Assembly (NCBI GenBank): GCA_943362175.1
Contig: CALRIU020000002.1
Coordinates: 335,000 to 398,999, forward strand
From: UBA4416 sp943362175
GTDB lineage: Bacteria; Bacteroidota; Bacteroidia; B-17B0; Aurantibacillaceae
Reading direction: 5' to 3'
Length of the DNA: 64,000 bases
In this document: positions 42,854 to 49,858 of the stretch, in pieces
Layout: each line of letters opens with the position of its first letter
Position numbering within the stretch: the stretch's first letter is position 1
The notes under the pieces: generated by a model
What the model was told of the DNA's origin: nothing
What the model saw: only the letters and a program-made list of their open reading frames with translations
Database searches by the model: none
Program-made: the position numbers and the translations under genes

Positions 42854-43732
42854 TTGCTATACGATACCCCTATACTTACGCCGCTGACCTACGAGGGATA
42901 CTCCCTTTCCATGCTCCGCCTCGACCTCATCGACGCAGAGATCTCCGGCAACAAATGGTTCAAGCTGAAGCTCAACCTGGCAAAAGCCCGGGATAAGGGA
43001 AAGGACACCATCCTTACTTTCGGAGGCGCGTTCTCCAATCATATTGCTGCTACTGCTGCGGCCTGCAAAAGAGAAGGCTTCCAGAGCATCGGCCTTATCC
43101 GTGGCGAAACATCGTCGCAAAGCAATGCCACCCTTTCGGGGGCAAAACAACTGGGCATGCAATTGCTCTTTGTCAGCCGCGAAGAATACAGGCAAAAAGA
43201 GGAAGTGGATTACCTCGAGGCATTAGCCCGTCGTTTTCCCAATGCTTACATCATCCCGGAAGGTGGCGACAATGCTCTGGGACAAAAAGGCTGTGAGGAG
43301 ATCTTATCCAAAGAAACACAGGGCTTTGAGCATATTTTCTGCGCTTACGGAACCGGCACCACGTTTAAAGGACTGGCAAAATCCATACAACCGCATCAGT
43401 CATTATATGGTATTAATGTTCTGAAATATGAGGCCATCAGTGAGCTTCCGCTAAGCACTGTCCTCAATGACTACCATTTTGGGGGTTATGCGCGCCACAC
43501 ACAGGAGCTGTTGGATTTTAAATCCTGGTTTGAGCATACCTTCTGCATCGGGCTCGATTATGTGTATACGGCGAAAGTGTGCTATGCCGTCTTCGATCTC
43601 ATCAAACAGGGAAAAATTTCTAAAGAAGAGAACATCCTCATCATCCACAGCGGTGGCCTGCAGGGCAATGCAGGCTACGAAGCGCGCTACAACCTGAAGC
43701 CCAGCCGCCAGGTAAATGACCCCCAGGGATAA
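42854..43732 (+). CDS. PLP-dependent ACC deaminase/D-cysteine desulfhydrase-family enzyme
   Basis: A fold-type II PLP enzyme of about 292 residues. SGNKWFKLKLNLAKARDKG contains the Schiff-base lysine (S-G-N-K), followed by LTFGGAFSNHIAATAAACKREGF, IGLIRGE, YIIPEGGDNALGQKGCEEI, FCAYGTGTTFKGLA (phosphate-binding glycine/threonine loop) and ILIIHSGGLQGNAGY. Family members deaminate 1-aminocyclopropane-1-carboxylate or D-cysteine; which is not decidable. Similarity starts near YDTPILTPL. The frame is open back to an ATG at 42761, but that start precedes a good -7 box, so I choose the TTG at 42854. The 3' end overlaps the convergent gene by 46 bases. Confidence 0.82.
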   Translation: MLYDTPILTPLTYEGYSLSMLRLDLIDAEISGNKWFKLKLNLAKARDKGKDTILTFGGAFSNHIAATAAACKREGFQSIGLIRGETSSQSNATLSGAKQLGMQLLFVSREEYRQKEEVDYLEALARRFPNAYIIPEGGDNALGQKGCEEILSKETQGFEHIFCAYGTGTTFKGLAKSIQPHQSLYGINVLKYEAISELPLSTVLNDYHFGGYARHTQELLDFKSWFEHTFCIGLDYVYTAKVCYAVFDLIKQGKISKEENILIIHSGGLQGNAGYEARYNLKPSRQVNDPQG

Positions 43733-44532
43733 ACCTGCCTCGTATCCCGGTTGGTAGGAAAGCCGAAATCCAGCACTTTCACGAAGCCGAAACCAAGGCC
43801 GATGGTGCTCGTCATCTTTTTGCCACGGCTCCTGAAAATCCCGTTTTGCAGCTGAAAGCTGATGCCTTCGATGCCGCCCAGCGCCTGGTCGGTGCCATAA
43901 CGGATCCGGGGTCCGAAATAATATTTCAATTCCGGTTTCAGATCGTAATAATAGCTGATATCAATTCCTGTGATGAAGTTGACGCCCTTGGTGCGCGTCA
44001 CCGGCGAGCTCACAACCGTCCCGGTATTATTCGATGTCGAATTGGCGCTTGCCTGTGCCAACGCACCAAACGAATCATAGGTAAGGCTCAGCGGGATCTT
44101 CACCCCCACCGATTTATTCGCTAACAAACGCTCATAGGAAACGGTCAGCCGGCCGAAGAGCAATTCGGGGATATAAAATCCAAGGATATTATCCGATAGC
44201 TCCTGCTCCTTGAGCTTCCATTCCTTCATCTTCCGCTCCTTGCGCTGCTCGCGGGTTTCAAACACTTCCGCAGGCGCCGCTACCAACGCTGTTTCCGAGC
44301 TGAAAATGTACACCTGCCCGGTTCTGTATTCGGCGAGGATCACATCCGTTTTAGGAACTGTAATCAATGGGGCGTTGGGAACGGTATCCCTGTAGGTAAT
44401 GGTTTTTTCGGAAATAGCGATGATCTTGCAAGGCACCTGCGTTCCTTTGCGGAAGAACAGCTGATCCTGTGCATAAGCGCTGCCGCCCGCCAAAGCGAGC
44501 AACACAAACAGGATATGTAACGTGCGCCTCAT
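43687..44532 (-). CDS. Secreted protein with predicted outer-membrane beta-barrel (paralogue A)
   Basis: A 281-residue protein with a signal peptide (RTLHILFVLLALAGGSAYAQ). A small N-terminal domain, DQLFFRKGTQVPCKIIAISEKTITYRD...VPKTDVILAEYRTGQVYIF, is followed by a charged helical stretch (ETREQRKERKMKEWKLKEQEL) and a beta-rich C-terminal half ending WGSFTWRLGFRL, which looks like alternating outer-membrane strands with a terminal aromatic/hydrophobic residue pattern. The last 46 bases overlap the convergent PLP-enzyme gene. It is a paralogue of the next gene upstream, 5 bases away. Function unknown. Confidence 0.68.
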   Translation of the reverse strand: MRRTLHILFVLLALAGGSAYAQDQLFFRKGTQVPCKIIAISEKTITYRDTVPNAPLITVPKTDVILAEYRTGQVYIFSSETALVAAPAEVFETREQRKERKMKEWKLKEQELSDNILGFYIPELLFGRLTVSYERLLANKSVGVKIPLSLTYDSFGALAQASANSTSNNTGTVVSSPVTRTKGVNFITGIDISYYYDLKPELKYYFGPRIRYGTDQALGGIEGISFQLQNGIFRSRGKKMTSTIGLGFGFVKVLDFGFPTNRDTRQVYPWGSFTWRLGFRL

Positions 44533-44537
44533 CCTTT

Positions 44538-45371
44538 TTAAAATCTATAGCCAAAACAATAGCCGATATAAGCTTTGGGGATGGCTTTTAAGGTGTTGTC
44601 GGTGAGCGGAGAGCTATAAGAAGGAATCCCTATCGCCGCAAAAAATTTCATGTTCAGGGTCGGGGTAATTCGGAACACCCAGCCGTTATTGATCATCACC
44701 GCCAGCTGCGAGCCGGTTTTTTTAGTGAGCACCGATTGGTTGTTGATGATCTCATTCTCTTCATAATTGTAAGACATGTATTTTCCCAAGAGGCCCACAA
44801 AATACTGGGCTCGCCTGGTGTTGCGGGGCATGAAGCTGATCCCTAAGCCTGCATCGTAATTTTTTTTGCTCTGCAACCAGGAGCTTCTGATGATGGCATT
44901 GAGCGGGCCGGTATTCGGATTAAAATTATAACCGCCCATGAAGGTGAGGCAAAGCCGGCTATCCAGGAGCTCCCTGTCATAGAGCAGGGTCACGTCCCCG
45001 TTCATCAGCGCCAGGGCATTGATCGAGATCAGGTTCTTATTAAGGTAATACAGGTTCAGCGGTTTTTTCCCGGCCATACCGGGGCGTGCCTGAGCCGGTT
45101 TTTCTTCCGGCGATTTAGGCTGCAAAGCCGGAGGATTGTCGTTGATAATCTGCGTGAAGCCATCGCTGTACCTGATCAGCACCACCTCGCGCTTCGAGAT
45201 CACATACACAGGCCCTTCGAGGTTGGAGAAATCCTTATACTTCACATCGGTGGTATTGACCTCCGTGACCTTCGCCTGAAATTTACTTCCCGAAATGGTA
45301 TAGATCATGTCCTGCGCATGCACACAGACAACAATACCCAGGAAGAGGAACAGGCTCAAAACGGCTCTCAT
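44538..45371 (-). CDS. Secreted protein with predicted outer-membrane beta-barrel (paralogue B)
   Basis: A 277-residue protein: signal peptide (RAVLSLFLFLGIVVCVHAQ), the same N-terminal domain as its neighbour (DMIYTISGSKFQAKVTEVNTTDVKYKDFSN...VISKREVVLIRYSDGFTQI), a Pro/Lys/Gln-rich linker, then a C-terminal barrel-like region (SLLYDRELLDSRLCLTFMGGYNFN, GLLGKYMSYNYEENEI, PKAYIGYCFGYRF). The two genes are clearly a tandem duplication with diverged barrels. It is divergent from the dlt-like operon, 130 bases away, so the two may share a control region. Role unknown. Confidence 0.68.
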   Translation of the reverse strand: MRAVLSLFLFLGIVVCVHAQDMIYTISGSKFQAKVTEVNTTDVKYKDFSNLEGPVYVISKREVVLIRYSDGFTQIINDNPPALQPKSPEEKPAQARPGMAGKKPLNLYYLNKNLISINALALMNGDVTLLYDRELLDSRLCLTFMGGYNFNPNTGPLNAIIRSSWLQSKKNYDAGLGISFMPRNTRRAQYFVGLLGKYMSYNYEENEIINNQSVLTKKTGSQLAVMINNGWVFRITPTLNMKFFAAIGIPSYSSPLTDNTLKAIPKAYIGYCFGYRF

Positions 45372-45501
45372 GCGGAAGCGGATAATTCAGTATAAAAATA
45401 TGTATTAATAACTGATATAAAAACTCTTTAGTATATTTACACGGAAAACTTGCTGATACCAGATTGTTAATACCACACACCCAAAAAACGACCATAACGC
45501 C

Positions 45502-45735
45502 ATGCCGGGAACCATTGATACCGTCAAAGAAAAGATCAAAGAAGTAGCATTCAAAAAAGTAAGCGACGGAGATGAATTATTTCAATCGGGAATTCTTTCC
45601 TCCATTTTAGTCGTTGACCTGGCGACCTCGCTTGAAGACGAATTCGGCATTTCCATTCCCTTTACCGAGATCACGCTGGAGAATTTCAGTACCGCCGAAA
45701 AGATCAGCGCCTACGTCGACGGCAAGAAAGGTTAA
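45502..45735 (+). CDS. dltC: DltC-like acyl carrier protein
   Basis: A 77-residue carrier protein with the four-helix pattern of phosphopantetheinyl carriers. The prosthetic-group site is FQSGILSSILVVDLA, with Ser34 as the expected phosphopantetheine serine. DltC and ACP normally have Asp just before this serine (D-S); here it is Ser (S-S), a departure that could affect AcpS recognition. As first gene of a dltC-D-X-B-A order it should receive an aminoacyl group from DltA and pass it to DltB/DltX. The start is the ATG at 45502; the dltD gene follows after 74 bases. Confidence 0.82.
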   Translation: MPGTIDTVKEKIKEVAFKKVSDGDELFQSGILSSILVVDLATSLEDEFGISIPFTEITLENFSTAEKISAYVDGKKG

Positions 45736-45809
45736 GCCTTATGCTCAACGCTTTCCGATTGACGCAGCGTGCTTATTTTTCATAGTATACCATTCAATAA
45801 CAAAAAACA

Positions 45810-47036
45810 TTGGCCGGGTTTTTAAAAAACATCACACTCTTCCACCTCCTGCCGGCCGGTATTGCGCTTGTTTTAGCCTATGGTTTTTCAGGCAGCCGTT
45901 TTTCCGGGCCTTATCAAGCGGTGGCTTCCCGCTTTTCTGCAAACACCTTAGGCTCCCTGCATAACTTCGACAGGTTTTACCCGAACGACATCACCCATGA
46001 AATGACGCTGGCTGTAGCGCTCAAGAAACGCGTGCCGGTGCTGTTCGGCTCCTCGGAGCTCACATCACACCACTTACCGGGAATTGCCTACCGCTTTTTT
46101 TGCCGCGAGCATTCAAACGATCAATTTCTGGCCGTAGGGCACGCCGGCTTTCAGTGCCTCGCCATCCTTACCACGCTGGCCGCCAACAAGCCCGTTCTGA
46201 AAGAGTCTAAGATTACGATTATCCTTTCACCGGGGTGGTTCGAAAAACAGTATGCCTCCGGCACGTCACTCAGCTCATTCTTCGAATTCTGCCCGCCTGA
46301 TTACCTGTACCAGATCTATCGTGACAGCAGCATCGACGCCCCCACACGCCGGCACCTGGAGCGGTACATCTATACCAACTACGACAAGATCAGCAAGCCC
46401 GACGCTGTGCTCCGGGCCATGGGTAAGAAGAAAGAGCTGCCACTGAACCGTTTTTTCAACTACCCCTTTCAGAAAACAGACGACGCCGAAATTGCCTTGC
46501 AGGCACAACATGACTTTTACCTGACAGCCCAGCACCGACTGATGGCCCAGCTTTCGGGCCTTCGTACAACGCCTTATCATTTCAGCGACAGAAAGCTTAA
46601 TTGGGATTCGCTTTTCAAGGCTTCGGAAACCAATTTTAAGCTCATCAGCAATACCAACGACATTGGCGTGGAGAACAGCTATTACGAAAGCTGGCTGAAA
46701 GACCGCCCGAAGAAAAAGGTAGAGGCGGTTGACCTGCAACACAACCAGGAATACAAAGACCTGGAAGCCTTAGTACATTTTCTGCAGGCAAACCAAATCA
46801 AGCCTCTGTTCGTGATCATGCCCCTCAACCCGCTGGCACATGAGAACCTGGAACTACTGAGCCCGACCATGGAGGAGGTGGCGCTGCTCCTGAAAGAAAA
46901 AGGATTCAAGACCCTGAACATGTACGAGCAAAATGTAAGATCGTATCAAAAAGGCGTCCTGGAAGACATCATGCATCCCTATGACCTGGGCTGGTACCAG
47001 ATCGACCGTTTCATTTTATCCAACTACCATGACTAA
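45810..47036 (+). CDS. dltD: DltD-like SGNH hydrolase/acyltransferase
   Basis: A 408-residue membrane-anchored protein. One N-terminal helix (LFHLLPAGIALVLAYGFSG) leads to an extracytoplasmic SGNH domain: motif I LFGSSELTSHHLP (G-x-S nucleophile), GHAGFQCLAIL, ITIILSPGWFEKQYASG, PLFVIMPLNPLAHENL, and the C-terminal D-I-M-H in LEDIMHPYDLGWYQIDRF giving the catalytic D-x-x-H. This motif order fits DltD of Gram-positive bacteria, where it transfers D-alanine to teichoic acid. The only in-frame start is TTG at 45810, since a TAA is four codons upstream. The stop overlaps the dltX start by 8 bases. Confidence 0.85.
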   Translation: MAGFLKNITLFHLLPAGIALVLAYGFSGSRFSGPYQAVASRFSANTLGSLHNFDRFYPNDITHEMTLAVALKKRVPVLFGSSELTSHHLPGIAYRFFCREHSNDQFLAVGHAGFQCLAILTTLAANKPVLKESKITIILSPGWFEKQYASGTSLSSFFEFCPPDYLYQIYRDSSIDAPTRRHLERYIYTNYDKISKPDAVLRAMGKKKELPLNRFFNYPFQKTDDAEIALQAQHDFYLTAQHRLMAQLSGLRTTPYHFSDRKLNWDSLFKASETNFKLISNTNDIGVENSYYESWLKDRPKKKVEAVDLQHNQEYKDLEALVHFLQANQIKPLFVIMPLNPLAHENLELLSPTMEEVALLLKEKGFKTLNMYEQNVRSYQKGVLEDIMHPYDLGWYQIDRFILSNYHD

Positions 47037-47181
47037 TCATCCACAGCTCCGCCTATTTCTGAGAAATGTCCTGCTCTACTCGGTGATCATTGTCGGTGGT
47101 TATTATCTGTACAGTTATCACAACAAAGACACTCACAATACTCCGCATACGGATTTCTCCTTTGTTTACGCCCAATTCTAA
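47029..47181 (+). CDS. dltX: DltX-like 50-residue microprotein
   Basis: A 50-residue single-pass membrane protein: a basic N-terminus (QLRLFLRN), one helix (VLLYSVIIVGGYYLYSY), a short polar stretch and the C-terminal DFSFVYAQF. Gram-positive DltX proteins have the same size and end in a conserved F-x-Y-x-x-F type motif whose tyrosine is implicated in acyl transfer across the membrane from DltB to DltD; here Tyr47 is in F-V-Y-A-Q-F. It starts inside the dltD stop (ATGACTAA) and its TAA abuts the dltB ATG directly, so all three are translationally coupled. The match in size, topology, tail motif and position is strong. Confidence 0.8.
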   Translation: MTNHPQLRLFLRNVLLYSVIIVGGYYLYSYHNKDTHNTPHTDFSFVYAQF

Positions 47182-48306
47182 ATGCTGCCTTTTACCAACA
47201 TAGACTTTTTTCTCTTTGCCCTGCTCTATGTGCTGGCCATCCGGCTCTTTGGTCTTTTCTCCGGCAAACGCTACTATCCTCAGATCACCGCCTTACTAAC
47301 GGTTATCTACCTTGTGTTCTACTTCCGCTACACAGCCGCCGCCCTGGGCTATGTGGCCTTCACCTTTCTGTACATCCGCTTCCTCTCGCAGCGCATCAAC
47401 CACCGCCTGATCTCTGCCATCATCCTGGCCATACCGATGGTATTGCTCAAAGTACACCTCAATCCTCCTTTCCTTTACTTTGCCGGCTTATCATTCGTGA
47501 CCTTCCGTGCCATCCAGGTGAGCATAGATTACACATCCGAAGACCGTCTGGACCTCATGCACTATTTCAATTTTCTGTTCTTCATTCCTTCCTTCTACAT
47601 TGGTCCGCTCGACCGCTACAAGCGCTTTACAGAGAACAGCCTCAAAGGCTATGACTCTATCAGTGCGGCCATGACCCTGAGCGGACTGCAGGAATTCATG
47701 AAAGGCTTTGCCTATAAATTCATCCTTGCCGAATTTATTTCGCGCTACTGGCTGCAGGGATCGTTGGAGAACGGACTGAGTGCCGGAGAGCGTGTGAGCG
47801 ACATTTACGCTTATGCCTTTTACCTCTTCTTCGATTTCGCGGGTTATTCGTCGATGGCTGTTGGGATGGGTAACCTCGTAGGGATTAGCCTGCCTTTCAA
47901 CTTCAACAAGCCTTTCATGGCGGTCAATCCGCCCGACTTCTGGCAACGCTGGCATGCTTCCCTCACCAGCTGGCTGGGCGATTATTTCTTCAAACCTTTC
48001 TACAAATGGCTGAATGGTTTTCAGAAGCTCAAAAAAAGCCCCATCACCAAGCAAAACCTGGCCATCTTTTTCACACTCTTCCTCATGGGCATCTGGAATG
48101 GCTTCGAATCCAATTTTATCCTGAGTGGCCTCCTGTATGGCATCTACAGCGTGGTGCATAACACCTATGCCATCCAGTGCCGCAAACAGGACAAGGATGT
48201 GGTGTTCGGAAACATGAGCCCCAAAACAATCCGGTACGTTTCGTTGTTTATGATGTTCAACCTGGTTTGCGTGGCCTTGTATGTATTCAGCGGCAGGTAT
48301 CAATAA
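47182..48306 (+). CDS. dltB: DltB-like MBOAT acyltransferase (WHG motif changed to WNG)
   Basis: A 374-residue polytopic protein of the membrane-bound O-acyltransferase family, with about ten helices. Signatures: SFVTFRAIQVSIDY, FFIPSFYIGPLDRYKRF, YLFFDFAGYSSMAVGMGNLVGISLPFNFNKPF, and PPDFWQRWHASLTSWLGDYFF, which contains the first MBOAT histidine (H258). The second, catalytic histidine expected in the W-H-G motif is Asn306 here (LMGIWNGFESN); spacing from H258 is 48, matching DltB. It should take an aminoacyl group from the carrier protein and move it outward. Whether it can work with Asn, or uses H326 (VVHN), is open. Confidence 0.87.
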   Translation: MLPFTNIDFFLFALLYVLAIRLFGLFSGKRYYPQITALLTVIYLVFYFRYTAAALGYVAFTFLYIRFLSQRINHRLISAIILAIPMVLLKVHLNPPFLYFAGLSFVTFRAIQVSIDYTSEDRLDLMHYFNFLFFIPSFYIGPLDRYKRFTENSLKGYDSISAAMTLSGLQEFMKGFAYKFILAEFISRYWLQGSLENGLSAGERVSDIYAYAFYLFFDFAGYSSMAVGMGNLVGISLPFNFNKPFMAVNPPDFWQRWHASLTSWLGDYFFKPFYKWLNGFQKLKKSPITKQNLAIFFTLFLMGIWNGFESNFILSGLLYGIYSVVHNTYAIQCRKQDKDVVFGNMSPKTIRYVSLFMMFNLVCVALYVFSGRYQ

Positions 48307-48313
48307 AACTAAA

Positions 48314-49807
48314 ATGACATACGATTTTCAAAAAAACGCATTTTCCGAACAGCAGGAATTCTCAGAAAAGCCTTTCATCATTGGTTCCGACAGGACGCTG
48401 AATGAAAAGGAGGTGTATGCCTTACATCACCGGCTTGTAGAAACATTAAGCAGCCTGCATATTCCAAAAGGGCATCCCGTATGCATCTACGGCGAAAAAG
48501 AAGCCCTGTTCCCGGTAGCTATGCTCACGCTGATTTCCCTCGACATTCCCTACATTCCGATCGATGCTATTATGCCGGCAGGCAGAATTGAGAAGATCAG
48601 GGAGCAAACAGGAAGCAAAGTGCTCATCAATTGCTCAGCCAAAGCCTGCGAGGTAGCCTTCGAAATCCGCATTAGCAAAGACCTTGACATCATACGGGAG
48701 CAGACCGTTAGTACCTTCCCGACCTTAACTAACGGTCCGGACCCTGTGCGATATATCCTCTTCACCTCCGGAAGCACAGGCACTCCAAAAGGCGTACAAA
48801 TCACGCGGAGCGCGCTCAACAGCTTTGTGGAATGGTACCTCTCCTGGCCATTGATCAGCCCCGATTCTGCATTTATGAACCAGGCGCCTTTCAGCTTCGA
48901 TGTATCGCTCTGCGATTTCATTGCCGCTTTTGGAAAAGGCAGCACCATGATCCTGAACGACTATGCCATCCTGAAAAGCGGTGCGGGCTTTCTGGAGCGC
49001 CTGAAACAGCACCGCGCCACCACCCTGGTATGCACACCTTCTTTTATCCTGATCTATTTATCAGTTCCTGAATTTAATGCCGGGCACTATCCTGCCATCA
49101 ACCAGTTTATTTTTATGGGTGAGGAATTACCGGTAGCTACCGTGAAAAAAGTCAGGCAACGCTTTCCGGCAGCGAAAGTTGTCAATGCCTTCGGCCCGAC
49201 GGAAGCAACGGTGGTGACCACTTACATCGACATAACGGATACCGTACTGGCTGAATATCCTAAAGCCCTGCCAATCGGCTATTGCAGGCCAAATGCCGAA
49301 ATGCTGATCCTGGATAAGGATGAGGAAAGCGGCATCGGTGAGATTGGTCTCGTAGGACAAAACCTGTCGATCGGCTATTTTAAGGACGAGGAAAAAACAC
49401 AGAAAGCCTTTATTGTTGAAAACGGCAAACGCATCTACAAAACCGGCGACGTAGGCTATACCAAAAATAACCTCTTCTTCTACCTGGGTCGTAACGACAA
49501 CCAGGTGAAGCTGAATGGCTACCGCATTGAGCTGGAGGAGATCAGCAATGTGCTGCTTACGCATCCGCATATCAAAAATGCCACGGTGGTTCCCCTCACC
49601 AGCGGGCATGTGACAAAAAAGATCATTTCCTTTGTGATCATTGATGAGAACGGATTCCAGAACATGAACGAGGAGCTGAAAAGCTTTCTGCTGAACTATC
49701 TGCCCTCCTATATGATCCCTTCCGAGTTTATTGTGAAACAGGATTTTCCACTGAACAGCAATTACAAAACGGACAAAAAGGCATTATTAAACTCGTACCT
49801 GGAATAA
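48314..49807 (+). CDS. dltA: DltA-like amino acid-carrier protein ligase
   Basis: A 497-residue adenylation enzyme. ATP loop TSGSTGTPKG at 151-160; NQAPFSFDVSLCD with Asp196, which binds the substrate amino group; FIFMGEELP; NAFGPTEATVV; IYKTGDVGY; NGYRIELEEI; and the C-terminal catalytic lysine region NYKTDKKALL. The motif set follows Gram-positive DltA. One position stands out: Bacillus DltA has Cys just before GE (about 268-269), involved in D-alanine recognition, while here it is Met268. The retained Asp196 still says an amino acid substrate. I start at the ATG at 48314, 7 bases after dltB. Confidence 0.88.
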   Translation: MTYDFQKNAFSEQQEFSEKPFIIGSDRTLNEKEVYALHHRLVETLSSLHIPKGHPVCIYGEKEALFPVAMLTLISLDIPYIPIDAIMPAGRIEKIREQTGSKVLINCSAKACEVAFEIRISKDLDIIREQTVSTFPTLTNGPDPVRYILFTSGSTGTPKGVQITRSALNSFVEWYLSWPLISPDSAFMNQAPFSFDVSLCDFIAAFGKGSTMILNDYAILKSGAGFLERLKQHRATTLVCTPSFILIYLSVPEFNAGHYPAINQFIFMGEELPVATVKKVRQRFPAAKVVNAFGPTEATVVTTYIDITDTVLAEYPKALPIGYCRPNAEMLILDKDEESGIGEIGLVGQNLSIGYFKDEEKTQKAFIVENGKRIYKTGDVGYTKNNLFFYLGRNDNQVKLNGYRIELEEISNVLLTHPHIKNATVVPLTSGHVTKKIISFVIIDENGFQNMNEELKSFLLNYLPSYMIPSEFIVKQDFPLNSNYKTDKKALLNSYLE

Positions 49808-49858
49808 TAATTGATTTAAGCTCTTACTTATTTTGCAATTCAATTTTACGTTTAAAAT

